Assembly: GCA_016718655.1 (NCBI GenBank)
Contig: JADKCV010000001.1
Span: 186,001 to 250,000, forward strand
Reading direction: 5' to 3'
Length of the DNA stretch: 64,000 bases
Origin: Flavobacteriales bacterium
Lineage (GTDB): Bacteria > Bacteroidota > Bacteroidia > Flavobacteriales_F > PHOS-HE28
Below the pieces are notes generated by a model that was not told the DNA's origin, searched no databases, and saw nothing but the letters and a program-made list of their open reading frames with translations. Shown here piece by piece: positions 27,050 to 35,641 of the stretch. How positions within the stretch are numbered: position 1 is the first letter of the stretch; each line of letters begins with the position of its first letter. The position numbers were made by a program, and so were the translations under genes.

Positions 27050-30000
27050 CAGATGTCCAAGCTCAAGGAGAAGTGGAACACTTGTGGCAACACCACACCG
27101 TCATCGATACCCCAAGCCCAGTCGGCGCGCACAAAGTAGCCCAGTAGGCGGGTGCGCAGACCGAAGCCATAGCTACCGATGATGGGTTCGCGTTGGCTGT
27201 CGATGGTGATGCGCAAGGGATTGCGATCCACCACCACCTGATTGAAGGTGTTCTCCTCGGAGTACGGATCGGGGCCCGTCCACGCGGCACCCACATCGCC
27301 GAAGGCGGTCACCTGCAAATGGTTGAGGAAGTCCGAACGGATGGGCCGGTTCACCAGGTAGCGGATGATAGGCACACGCAGCTCCGAATTGAACACCCCG
27401 AAACTCGAACCATTGCGGGCATTGTAGAAGAAGCCGCGCATGGGCACCGACATGGTCTGGTAGAAGTAGTTCTGGGTAAGGTCGATGGGGATGGAGTTGT
27501 CCACCTTGGCGAACAGCCAATTGTCCACGCCGCCCAGGAAGTGGATCACCTTGCGGCTACCGAGGGAGGCCGCGCCAGCGAGACGGTTCACCCAGATGAG
27601 ATCACGGTGGATCTTCTGGGAATGGCGCAGGTCGAGACCCACCACCTGCATGTCCCCTTCTTCAGTGGGCTGTTGGTAGTACTCACCGAAGACCTTGAGC
27701 CTCCAACCGGTCCATAAGTTCAGGCCACGCGGCATGGAACTGTCGTACACGTATTCCAGCTTGCCACCCACCATGTGGTCCGTGCCGTTCGGGATCCGCA
27801 GGCTGAGTGGGTCGATGCTCTGTTGCACATAACGATCGTTGCGGTACATCACCGAGGCACGCAGGCTGGCCAATTCACTGAAGGGCCAACTCACCTGATA
27901 ACGCACGTTGTGGGTATGTGCCTTGATCACACCCAGCTGATCCACGCTTTGGAAGGCCTGCCGTTGAAAGGAGATGCGCTTGTCCAGCCGTCCTTTCAGG
28001 TTCTCGTAGGCCAGGAGGTAATCGTTGTTGTTCAGGTCCAGGGCCAAGCGGAAGCCACCCAGTATCCGGTGGTCCTCGAACAGGTCGCTGGCGCCCATGC
28101 GCGTAAGGCCGCTCAACCCGGGATTCAGTGATCCCGGACCGGTGAAGGGTTGGTAGAACTGATTGCTGAAGCTGTTGTCCACCTGCGTCACCACCTGATC
28201 GATGGTGAAGTTGATGTTGTAGTTGCGCTGGTCCGGGTAGGTGAAGGGAAGGACCACCGTGGTGTCCGCTGCGGCCGTCAGTGCGGGTGATGGACGGGTC
28301 GATGGCTTGCCCTTGGGCGGCGCCGTCCCGTTCAATTCATCCAGGAACACATAATTCCGTATGTCCACGGCATCGGGGCCGCTCGGGCGAGGCACTTGCG
28401 GGTCCACCTTCACCACGGGGCTCATCACACCATCCTTTTCCTCCATCGATCGCACCGTGGTCACGTCGCCTGTGGTCGATCGCGGGTTCAGCGCCACCCG
28501 ACCATCGCTGGTGCGTCCGCTCCGGAACTCATACCGCCCGTTCACCACCTGTAACTGCGTGAATCGCCCCCTACGCGGATCCACATGATGCTCCAAGATG
28601 GAACGACGCAGGTCGGTAAGCCGTTCCTCCACCGTGAAGTAGCGGTAGTGGACGGTGGTATCGATATGGCTCACCACACTGTCGTAGCGCACCAGGAAAC
28701 GATTGAGCAGACCATCCCCATCGCTCAAGAAGGTGTAGTTGGCACTGTCGAAGCGAGCGGGCTGTAGCTCGTTCACCAACGGGGTATTGGTCAAGCGGGT
28801 GAGCAGGCGCGAGCGGGAGACCACGTCCAGGAGGAAGATGTCCTTCGTTCCGTTCACCAAGGCCACGTCCGCGTTCGTCCGGAGGGTATCATCCGTGCGA
28901 TCGCTGCTGAAGATCACGCGCTGATCGTCGTCCACGAATCGGGCATCCAGGTCATCGTACTGGTCATCGGTCAGCTGCTCCTGCCTGTTGCCGATGACGT
29001 AATACAGGTAGAGGTCGGTCCTCCCATCGCGCACGCCGCTGAACACCATGTTCCGACCGTCCTTCGAGTAGTCCATGGAGAGGATCTTCTCCAACTGGAA
29101 CACATCCTTCTCGGTGGTCTTCCGGTCGTCCAAGGTGTAGGTGCGCAACTTCAACTTCCCCTTGCGCTCCACCGCGTAGCTCAAGGCCTGGCCGGTGGGG
29201 TGCCACGCGATCACGGGATAACTGCGGTCCACGATGCGGTCCAGCTTCTTCTCCCCTTTCACGATGCGCGTGAGCTTGCCGGTGGCCGATTCCAGGATCC
29301 AGATCTTGTACTGCCCCAGTTCATTGCTCACCCAGGCCTGGTAACGTCCGTTCGGACTTTCCTTGAACTGGCTGTATGTACGCTGTTTCTTCGTGCGGAT
29401 GGGCAGAGGCTCCTGGCTGGCCACTTGGCGGGTGCGGTCCTCTTCCAGGAAACGGCTCCGGTAATGATCCTGGCATTCCTGTGCGAGCGTCTTCAACGAA
29501 ACGCCCAGCACATAGAGGAAGCCGCTCTCGGCGTTCCGGCTCACGCGGGTCATGTAGAGGATGTTCGGGATCACGCCGGGTCCATAGACATCGGCCACGT
29601 ACTTCCAGATGGCATGGCCCATGAACCGCGCATGTTCGCCTTCCAGACGATTGAGCTTGGCATAACGCCCACTGACCACACCGTCCCGCACGCGATCGTT
29701 CAACTCGGCATCCCAACTCCGCGAATGGTAGGAGATGATACCATCGGTGAACCATGGCGGCAAGCTCATGAAGGTGGAGCTCTTCAGCATGTCGCGCCAG
29801 TTGCCGCCGAACATCATCTGGTCGATGATCACGTGTGCGATGCCCGAGCGGATCTGCCGTTCCAGCAGCGTATGGTCGCCCTCGTAGTACACGAAGATCT
29901 TGGTGCCCACGATGCGCGTAAGGCCGCCGATGTTGTTCTCGCCCTGCATGCCGGCCAGGCCAATGTTGCTCTGGCGGAAGTCGGTGAGCGAATTGTATAC

Positions 30001-30291
30001 GATGAACTGCAGCCGCTCATCCAGTGCGTAGTCCATATCCTTCTCCAGTTCCTTGAGGTGCTTGGTGGCGGCCTGCGCGGTGAAGCGGGCCAGGTCGCGC
30101 CCTTCCTTGTAGAAGAACACCTCCATATCGGCGAAGCGGTACTGCTGCCAAAGGAAGTCCTGGTACTGCACCCGGTTCTTGCCGTACTCCTGCTGCGAAC
30201 CGGAATAGAATTGGGCCATGGAAGCGCTGCCGAGGCTGAGGCACAGCACGGTCGACAACAGGTGAAGGATACGGCGGAGCGCGGCGGTCAC
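27049..30291 (-). CDS. TolB-like PD40 repeat protein with N-terminal peptidase-like and C-terminal barrel domains
   Basis: I take the GTG at 30291 as the start (1080 residues) because it yields a clean signal peptide (RRILHLLSTVLCLSLGSASMAQ). The longer frame to 30390 would overlap the divergent gene. The N-terminal part (about 30-270) resembles peptidase MA/M1-like regions found in Bacteroidota TolB-like proteins, but no HExxH zinc motif is visible (the equivalent stretch reads GIAHVIIDQMM). PD40/WD-type blades follow (SPNGRYQAWVSNE, SMDYSKDGRNMVFSGV, VDDDQRVIFSSDRTD). The last 300 residues are barrel-like (LGYFVRADWAWGIDDG, FHFSLSLDI). It is probably an outer-membrane protein. Function unknown. 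Confidence 0.8.
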   Translation of the reverse strand: MTAALRRILHLLSTVLCLSLGSASMAQFYSGSQQEYGKNRVQYQDFLWQQYRFADMEVFFYKEGRDLARFTAQAATKHLKELEKDMDYALDERLQFIVYNSLTDFRQSNIGLAGMQGENNIGGLTRIVGTKIFVYYEGDHTLLERQIRSGIAHVIIDQMMFGGNWRDMLKSSTFMSLPPWFTDGIISYHSRSWDAELNDRVRDGVVSGRYAKLNRLEGEHARFMGHAIWKYVADVYGPGVIPNILYMTRVSRNAESGFLYVLGVSLKTLAQECQDHYRSRFLEEDRTRQVASQEPLPIRTKKQRTYSQFKESPNGRYQAWVSNELGQYKIWILESATGKLTRIVKGEKKLDRIVDRSYPVIAWHPTGQALSYAVERKGKLKLRTYTLDDRKTTEKDVFQLEKILSMDYSKDGRNMVFSGVRDGRTDLYLYYVIGNRQEQLTDDQYDDLDARFVDDDQRVIFSSDRTDDTLRTNADVALVNGTKDIFLLDVVSRSRLLTRLTNTPLVNELQPARFDSANYTFLSDGDGLLNRFLVRYDSVVSHIDTTVHYRYFTVEERLTDLRRSILEHHVDPRRGRFTQLQVVNGRYEFRSGRTSDGRVALNPRSTTGDVTTVRSMEEKDGVMSPVVKVDPQVPRPSGPDAVDIRNYVFLDELNGTAPPKGKPSTRPSPALTAAADTTVVLPFTYPDQRNYNINFTIDQVVTQVDNSFSNQFYQPFTGPGSLNPGLSGLTRMGASDLFEDHRILGGFRLALDLNNNDYLLAYENLKGRLDKRISFQRQAFQSVDQLGVIKAHTHNVRYQVSWPFSELASLRASVMYRNDRYVQQSIDPLSLRIPNGTDHMVGGKLEYVYDSSMPRGLNLWTGWRLKVFGEYYQQPTEEGDMQVVGLDLRHSQKIHRDLIWVNRLAGAASLGSRKVIHFLGGVDNWLFAKVDNSIPIDLTQNYFYQTMSVPMRGFFYNARNGSSFGVFNSELRVPIIRYLVNRPIRSDFLNHLQVTAFGDVGAAWTGPDPYSEENTFNQVVVDRNPLRITIDSQREPIIGSYGFGLRTRLLGYFVRADWAWGIDDGVVLPQVFHFSLSLDI

Positions 30292-30361
30292 GATGGGAAG
30301 ATAGCTACTTTCGAGGCCTTGCCCGAAGGCGCAACCGTACAAATTTCGGGCTTTTCCGGCC

Positions 30362-30997
30362 ATGCTGAGCGTTGCCAAGTTCACCTTCAATCCCTTTCAG
30401 GAGAACACCTATGTGGTGCATAACGGTTCGCAGGCCATCCTCATCGATCCGGGCTGTTGGAACGCCAGCGAGGAGCATGAGCTGGAACAGTACTTGGCGG
30501 ATAACGCGCTCACCCCGGTACAACTTGTGCTCACCCATGCCCACATCGACCATGTGATGGGTTGTGCGTGGGCCCATCAACGCTTCGGACTGGCACCCGC
30601 GTTGCACCCCGCGGACCGCGTGCTCTACGACGGCGCGCCGAACGTGGCCCGCATGTATGGACTGCCCTACGAGCCCGGACCTGAACCCGCCACGGAACTT
30701 GTACCGGGCACGGACCTGACGCTGGGCGCCGACCGACTGCGGATCCTCTTCGTGCCCGGCCACGCCCCTGGCCATATCGCCTTGAACAGCGAGGTACAGC
30801 GCTTCGTCATCGCGGGTGATGTGCTCTTCATGAACAGCATCGGCCGCACCGACCTGCCCGGCGGCGACCTCGACACCTTGCTGGCCAGCATCCGCAACGA
30901 ACTGTTCCCCCTTGGTGACGATGTGAAGGTCTACAGTGGCCATGGTCCCGAGACCACCATCGGGCACGAGAAGCGCAGCAATCCGTTCCTGCGCTAA
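30362..30997 (+). CDS. Metallo-beta-lactamase fold hydrolase, glyoxalase II-like
   Basis: A 211-residue MBL-fold enzyme with every metal motif: LTHAHIDHVMG (HxHxDH), the His in VPGHAPGHIAL, the Asp in VIAGDVLFMNSIGRTDLPGG and the last His in YSGHGPETTIGHEKRSNPF. The closing pattern GHGPxTTIGxEK is typical of the YcbL/glyoxalase II-like group that hydrolyses thioesters such as S-lactoylglutathione or related thiols. The protein lacks the C-terminal helical domain of classical GloB. It diverges from the TolB-like gene and meets the next minus-strand gene tail to tail with a four-base overlap. Confidence 0.9.
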   Translation: MLSVAKFTFNPFQENTYVVHNGSQAILIDPGCWNASEEHELEQYLADNALTPVQLVLTHAHIDHVMGCAWAHQRFGLAPALHPADRVLYDGAPNVARMYGLPYEPGPEPATELVPGTDLTLGADRLRILFVPGHAPGHIALNSEVQRFVIAGDVLFMNSIGRTDLPGGDLDTLLASIRNELFPLGDDVKVYSGHGPETTIGHEKRSNPFLR

Positions 30998-31832
30998 GGG
31001 TGATAGCCGTCCTGCTTGTACTGCTTGATATCGCCCTTTTGCTTGATGGGGGCGGGCAGTCGAAGCCGTTGCGGGCGCGCAGGAACAGGAAGCGCACACT
31101 GAAGATCAGCGGACGGTAGGTGCTGCTGAACCACTGCATGCGCCCGAAGTCGATGTCCGCCGGGTTGAAGCTGAAGATGGGCGACTCGATGGCCGGGATC
31201 AGGATCAGGTGGCCGGTGAGTTTGAAGCCATAGCCCACTTTGAAATGCGCCTGTGCCCAAAGGTCGGGCGGGAAGGCATGCGCGTTCAGCAGCGGGTCGC
31301 CGGTATGGGCCAGGTCCTGCCCCAGGCGATAGTCCACGTTGGCGCCCAGGCTTAGTTGAACGAACTGGTAAGGCCAGGTGGGGATGAACTTGTTGGCGTT
31401 GATGTTGAAGGTGATCAGCCGTTCCGCGAAGTCCCCTTCACCGGTGAGGGTCGCCACGCTGTCGCCGCGCTGGAACACGCCTTCGAAGGCTTCGGAGCCA
31501 CGTAGGTTCTTATAGGCGAAACCCGCATCGAAGTAGTCCACAATGACCGGGTCGCGGGTGAACCAGGTGAGACCGCCCTCCAGATACAGACCCAAGCGCC
31601 CGCTGGCATCGTAGGTGGCGCGGTAGAGCGTATCACCGCTGCGGAACTGTTCGCGCTCGCTCTCGGCGAAGGGCGGCAAGGTGTAGGTAAGCCCTGGCCC
31701 GATGAACCACCCGATGCGTTTGGCCTGTCCGTCGAGGGGGATGATGTCCTTCTTCTTGCGGCCGTAAAGGCTTTGGGCCAGGGAAGGCCAGGCCATCAGC
31801 AGGGTGAGCAGCAGGAAGAGCGGACGCAGCAT
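30994..31832 (-). pseudogene. Outer-membrane beta-barrel-like protein, frameshifted near its end
   Basis: From the ATG at 31832 (signal peptide MLRPLFLLLTLLMAWPSLAQ) the frame encodes about 260 residues of alternating strands (IGWFIGPGLTYTLPPF, LGLYLEGGLTWFTRDP, FKVGYGFKLTGHLILIPAIE, LIFSVRFLFLRARNGFDCP). After FDCP the frame runs into an Arg-rich tail antisense to the hydrolase gene, whereas the next frame gives APIKQKGDIKQYKQDGYHP and a stop at 30994. One base is therefore missing near 31053, in the G/C run GGGGGCGGG. The gene length (839 bases) is one short of a whole number of codons. A sequencing slip is likely. Family unknown; it follows kmo by 86 bases. Confidence 0.65.
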
Positions 31833-31918
31833 GGGCACGAAAGTGCAGCGGTGTATGCCAGCATAACGGCGCCGCAGCGGAGAACGTATCAACCGCTGCG
31901 TGTGGGGAGCTCTTCACC

Positions 31919-33256
31919 TCAGCCCTCCAACAACCCCAACGCCACCCTCTCCACCTCCTCACTCTCCCACTTCTCCTCGATGCCCGGCATGGCCAGCACC
32001 TGCTCCATGATCCGGTCGTGGCGTAAGCCCTCATCCCACGCGGCCTTGTAGCCGATGTCGCTGAACTTCACCTGGCTGTAGAGCGGCAACCACTTGTCGG
32101 GATGCTTCGCTTGCAGGCGGCCTTCGATCTTCTTGCGCAGGATGAAGCGCGGGTCGGCTACCAGGTCGCGCATCTCCACGAAGTTGCGCAGGCTAAGGTC
32201 GGCGATGGCGTCCCCGTTGGGCTTGCGCGCTGCGTGGTAGGCGGGCAGGACGGTGGCCCAGTTGTCATCGCCGTGTTCGTTGAGCAGGTCGTTCAGCACC
32301 TTGCAGTCCTCGTAGCCAGCGTTCATGCCCTCGCCGTAGAAGGGCACGATGGCGTGGGCCGCATCACCGATCAACGCCACCTTGTCGCGGTGGTACCAAG
32401 GCCCGCAGCGAATGATGGCCAGGTTGCTCTGGGGGTTGCGGAAGTACTGCTCGGCCAGGTCGGGCAGCATGGGAATGGCGTCCTTGAAGTGCGCCTCGAA
32501 GAAGCGCATCAGGTCCTTTTCGTCAGTGATGTTGGCGAACGAGAATTCGCCCTCGTGCGGCATGAACAAGGTGCCCGTGAAGCCACCATCCTGGTTCGCC
32601 AAGCCCATCATCATGAAGTAGCGCCGCGCCCAGATGTGCAGGCAGTGCGGATCCATCTGCGGCGTACCATCCGCATTGGACGGGAAGGCGATCTCCTTGT
32701 AGTCGTGCTCGATGAAGCTTTGGCTGAAGTTGAAGCGCCCCTTCATCATGGCCTGGCGCACGGCACTGGGCGCACCATCGCTGCCAAAGACCACATCGGC
32801 CTTCACCTCGGTGCGCTCGCCGCCATCGGTCTCGAACCAACAGGTGGCCTTGTCCAAGTCCACCTCGGCACAACGCTGGCCGAAGTGCAACGTCACGTTG
32901 GGGAACTTCTCCGCTTCGGAGAGCATCACCTTGTTGAGCTCACCGCGCGAAACGCTGTGGATCGGACGTTCGTCGATGCTGTATGGCAAGCGGGTGGTAT
33001 GGCCCTCGCGGTCGTGGGTCATGCGGGCATGGACGGGAACCACGATGCGTTGCACGGCCTCGTGCACGCCAGCAGCCTTCAACGCCGTCCAGCCGCGATG
33101 GCTCACCACCAGGTTGATGCTCCGGCCCGCGTAGGCGTTGGACCTGCGCGGGTCAGGCCGACGTTCGTACACATGGATGGTGTGCCCGCGCTTGGCCAGG
33201 AACACGGCCAACAGACTTCCGACGAGGCCGCCGCCGACGATGGTGATGTTCTTCAT
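31919..33256 (-). CDS. kmo: Kynurenine 3-monooxygenase
   Basis: A 445-residue FAD-dependent aromatic hydroxylase. The dinucleotide fold is at the N-terminus (NITIVGGGLVGSLLAVFLAKRGH), with YERRPDPRRSNAYAGRSINLVVSHRG typical of KMO, the middle GSDGAPSAVRQAMM motif and the second FAD motif VALIGDAAHAIVPFYGEGMNAGYEDC. It hydroxylates L-kynurenine to 3-hydroxykynurenine with NADPH and oxygen. Kynureninase is the next gene upstream on the same strand, 58 bases away, so the two form a tryptophan-degradation unit leading to 3-hydroxyanthranilate and possibly NAD. The first enzymes (TDO, formamidase) and 3-HAO are not in the window. Confidence 0.95.
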   Translation of the reverse strand: MKNITIVGGGLVGSLLAVFLAKRGHTIHVYERRPDPRRSNAYAGRSINLVVSHRGWTALKAAGVHEAVQRIVVPVHARMTHDREGHTTRLPYSIDERPIHSVSRGELNKVMLSEAEKFPNVTLHFGQRCAEVDLDKATCWFETDGGERTEVKADVVFGSDGAPSAVRQAMMKGRFNFSQSFIEHDYKEIAFPSNADGTPQMDPHCLHIWARRYFMMMGLANQDGGFTGTLFMPHEGEFSFANITDEKDLMRFFEAHFKDAIPMLPDLAEQYFRNPQSNLAIIRCGPWYHRDKVALIGDAAHAIVPFYGEGMNAGYEDCKVLNDLLNEHGDDNWATVLPAYHAARKPNGDAIADLSLRNFVEMRDLVADPRFILRKKIEGRLQAKHPDKWLPLYSQVKFSDIGYKAAWDEGLRHDRIMEQVLAMPGIEEKWESEEVERVALGLLEG

Positions 33257-33272
33257 GAATGCTGGACATTGG

Positions 33273-33291
33273 GTCGACCCGATCGGTCGAC
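33273..33291. repeat. Short palindrome, GTCGACC type, second copy
   Basis: GTCGACC and GGTCGAC arms of seven bases flank the five-base spacer CGATC, in the 58-base gap between kynU and kmo. The core is the same as at 526-544, and the flank CATTGGGTCGACC also resembles that copy. Two copies in unrelated gaps suggest a small dispersed palindrome rather than a gene-specific operator. Confidence 0.45.
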
Positions 33292-33314
33292 GGTGCAGGT
33301 GCCTGGTGGCGCGA

Positions 33315-34700
33315 TCAGTGTGATGCTGAGAGGCATTCGGTCAGTATCACTCCGAAGCGATACACATCTTCGAACGAATTGTACATCGGCACGGGTGCCA
33401 CGCGGATCACATTGGGCTCGCGCCAGTCGGCCACCACACCCCGCTCCGTGATGCGGTTGAACAAGGCCTTTCCATGGCCATGGGCAAGAATACTGAGCTG
33501 GCAACCGCGTTGCATCGGGTCGTTGGGGGTGATCACTTCGAGGCGCGTGCCGCTATGCTGTGCGACCTCGGCGATGATGAAAGCGAGGTAGGCGGTCAAT
33601 TGTTCGCTTTTGGCGCGCAGCTGCGAAATACCTGCGCGATCGAACTGCTCCAGCGCCACGCGGTGCACCGCCATGCTGAACACCGGTGCGTTGCTCACCT
33701 GCCAGGCTTCCGCAGTGGGCATGGGCTTGAAGGTGCGCTCCATCTTGAAGCGCTCGTTCTTGTCGTGTCCCCACCAACCGGCAAAGAGGGGTAAGCCGTT
33801 CCCGAGGTAGACCTCCGTAGGGTCTCCTGAAAGGGACCCTGCGGGTGATGCAGCCTTCTCGCTCAGGGTCCCCTCGTTCCTCGGGAGACCCTGCGCAGGT
33901 TTTGGGCCCAGGTGCCGCTGATGGACGAAGGCACCCGCCACACTACCCGGACCGCTGTTGAGGTACTTGTAGCTGCACCAGCAGGCGAAGTCCACGTTCC
34001 AGTCGTGCAGCTTCAGGTGCAGGTTACCCGCAGCGTGCGCCAGATCGAAGCCAGCCGTGGCACCGACGGCGTGCGCAGCCTGTGTGATGGCCGCCATATC
34101 GAAGGCCTGGCCGGTGTAGAAGTTCACGCCGCCGAAACAGACCAGCGCGAGCTCTTCGCTCAGCTCGTTGATCTTGGCAATGATGTCCTCCGTCCGCAGC
34201 GTGTGTTCTCCGTCGCGCGGCTGCACTTCCACCAGGTCCATGGCCGGATCACCGCCGTGGAAGGCGATCTGCGAAGCGAAGGCATACGTGTCGCTGGGGA
34301 AGGGCCGCTGCTCGGTAAGGATCTTCGTCCGCTTTCCGCTGGGCCGGTAGAAGCTCACCATCAGGAAGTGCAGGTTGCTGGTGAGCTGGTTCATCGCCAC
34401 CACCTCTTCAGGAAGTGCGCCCACCAGCCGTGCCAGTGAAGGGGTGAGTTCCTCGTGATAACTGTACCAAGGATGCTTCGCGTGGAAATGCCCTTCCACC
34501 CCGAAGCGGGCCCAATCATCCAGCTCCTGCTTCAGTGCATCGGCCGCGGCTTTAGGTTGCAGACCGAGCGAGTTGCCGGTGAAGTACAGCACGTCGCGGT
34601 CGGCATGCTGGGGAAAATGGAACTCGTTGCGAAAGGATCGAAGGGGATCGACGGCATCCAGCGCTTGGGCATGGGCCAACGTGTTCTGGTAGGTGCTCAT
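33315..34700 (-). CDS. kynU: Kynureninase, with an in-frame palindromic insertion
   Basis: A 461-residue PLP enzyme of the aspartate aminotransferase fold; kynureninases are usually about 410-430. Conserved blocks: LYFTGNSLGLQPKAA, EEVVAMNQLTSNLHFLMVSFY, FDLAHAAGNLHLKLHDW, the PLP lysine K245 in CWCSYKYLNSGPGSVAG and LPLFAGWWGHDKNERFKM. It splits (3-hydroxy)kynurenine into (3-hydroxy)anthranilate and alanine. Between AFVHQRH and LPLFAGWWGH, normally a few residues apart, about 30 extra residues (near 266-298) are encoded by a DNA palindrome (33817-33897). The active-site blocks are intact, so the enzyme may still work. A promoter lies just upstream (34711-34740), and kmo follows. Confidence 0.95.
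   Translation of the reverse strand: MSTYQNTLAHAQALDAVDPLRSFRNEFHFPQHADRDVLYFTGNSLGLQPKAAADALKQELDDWARFGVEGHFHAKHPWYSYHEELTPSLARLVGALPEEVVAMNQLTSNLHFLMVSFYRPSGKRTKILTEQRPFPSDTYAFASQIAFHGGDPAMDLVEVQPRDGEHTLRTEDIIAKINELSEELALVCFGGVNFYTGQAFDMAAITQAAHAVGATAGFDLAHAAGNLHLKLHDWNVDFACWCSYKYLNSGPGSVAGAFVHQRHLGPKPAQGLPRNEGTLSEKAASPAGSLSGDPTEVYLGNGLPLFAGWWGHDKNERFKMERTFKPMPTAEAWQVSNAPVFSMAVHRVALEQFDRAGISQLRAKSEQLTAYLAFIIAEVAQHSGTRLEVITPNDPMQRGCQLSILAHGHGKALFNRITERGVVADWREPNVIRVAPVPMYNSFEDVYRFGVILTECLSASH
33817..33897. repeat. Nested palindromic element inside kynU
   Basis: Outer arms AGGGTCTCC (33819-33827) and GGAGACCCT (33884-33892) enclose inner arms GGGACCCTG (33833-33841) and CAGGGTCCC (33864-33872). 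The roughly 80-base segment keeps the reading frame and coincides with the extra residues of KynU at a spot where the family has a short surface loop. This resembles the coding-sequence palindromic elements described in Rickettsia and repeat peptides seen in some Bacteroidota. The transcript should form a stable hairpin. Confidence 0.7.
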
Positions 34701-34710
34701 GGGATGCGAT

Positions 34711-34740
34711 CAAAAGTAGACCGTTGAACCGAGTGCCAAA
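34711..34740 (-). promoter_or_regulatory. Promoter of kynU-kmo
   Basis: On the minus strand, a TTTG (34737-34740) is followed after 18 bases by TACTTTTG (34711-34718). This closely fits the Bacteroidota pattern TTTG-N19-21-TAnnTTTG. The -7 box ends 10 bases before the kynU ATG at 34700. Confidence 0.6.
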
Positions 34741-34753
34741 TGACGATCGTCGG

Positions 34754-35641
34754 TCAAAGCAGGGAACCTATTAGGTATAATGCTGGAATGAGGAGCAGGA
34801 TGCCATCTGCAAGCGTCTCATGAAGGACATCGGATCGCTTCGGGGCGGGTATCAGCGTAAAACACGCCGCCAAAAGGGATCCGCAACCCGCGAAGACGTC
34901 AGCCCAAGGTGTTGCGCCGTCCACGTCTGCCTCAATATCCATAAAGCCCCGAACCAATAGGATCATACCGATGTACACGAGCAGGAGAACGATGAGCACC
35001 CGGGTCCATCGAGCACCGATCACTTGGGGGATGGTACGGAGGGAAGGATCGTCGGTCGCTAGATCACGGATATCGAAGAGCAGGGCATTGGCCAAATACA
35101 GAGGCAACTGGACCAGACCCGCGTCGATCAGTCCAGTGATGAGATCGACCTCCTTCGCAATGAGGAAGGGCATCACGACCGTCACGAGCATCCAGCACCC
35201 GACGATAACGGGCAGTTTCAATCCAGGGACGGCGCGTAAGCCACCCCATGGCACGAACGGCAACGATCGTGTGTAGGTCGCTCCGAGGGTCACCGCAACA
35301 GCGATGACCGGCCAAACCAACAAGCGCTTCGGCCAAAGCAGCGCAATTCCGAGCATTGCCGCGATGAGGGCCACCAGAAGAGCGAGCCTTTGACGCTCGA
35401 ACACCCATGACAACGCTTCCTGATCCGTTCGATCAAGAACAGTTCGTGCCGCGGACCAGCGAAGAAGGAGGTACATGGACCACGTCCCTAAGCCCGATGC
35501 AAGAGAGACCCGCCATAGGTCCGGCGTTTCCAGGGATCGATGGGCCACCCACGCTGTTTGTGCCGCTGCGCCTCCTGCGATCCATAATTGGCCCCATACC
35601 ACGGACCTCCACGCTCGCCCGAAAGGAAATACCGCGATCAA
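34754..35641 (-). CDS. UbiA-like polytopic membrane protein
   Basis: A 295-residue integral membrane protein with about eight hydrophobic segments and no signal peptide. The stretch LYLANALLFDIRDLATDDPSLRTIPQVIG near residue 200 resembles the second Asp-rich motif of UbiA prenyltransferases (D-x3-D). The first Asp-rich motif (NDxxDxxxD) is not clear, so activity is doubtful. Similar membrane proteins are common and unnamed in Bacteroidota. It overlaps the upstream gene by four bases (ATGA) and is likely co-transcribed with it. The call as UbiA-like is moderate; the substrate is unknown. Confidence 0.7.
   Translation of the reverse strand: MIAVFPFGRAWRSVVWGQLWIAGGAAAQTAWVAHRSLETPDLWRVSLASGLGTWSMYLLLRWSAARTVLDRTDQEALSWVFERQRLALLVALIAAMLGIALLWPKRLLVWPVIAVAVTLGATYTRSLPFVPWGGLRAVPGLKLPVIVGCWMLVTVVMPFLIAKEVDLITGLIDAGLVQLPLYLANALLFDIRDLATDDPSLRTIPQVIGARWTRVLIVLLLVYIGMILLVRGFMDIEADVDGATPWADVFAGCGSLLAACFTLIPAPKRSDVLHETLADGILLLIPALYLIGSLL

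Noticed and set aside
30828..30993. Arg-rich C-terminal extension of the outer-membrane protein antisense to the hydrolase
   Set aside because: It arises from a one-base shift and shows composition typical of a shadow frame; a conserved-looking tail exists in the neighbouring frame.
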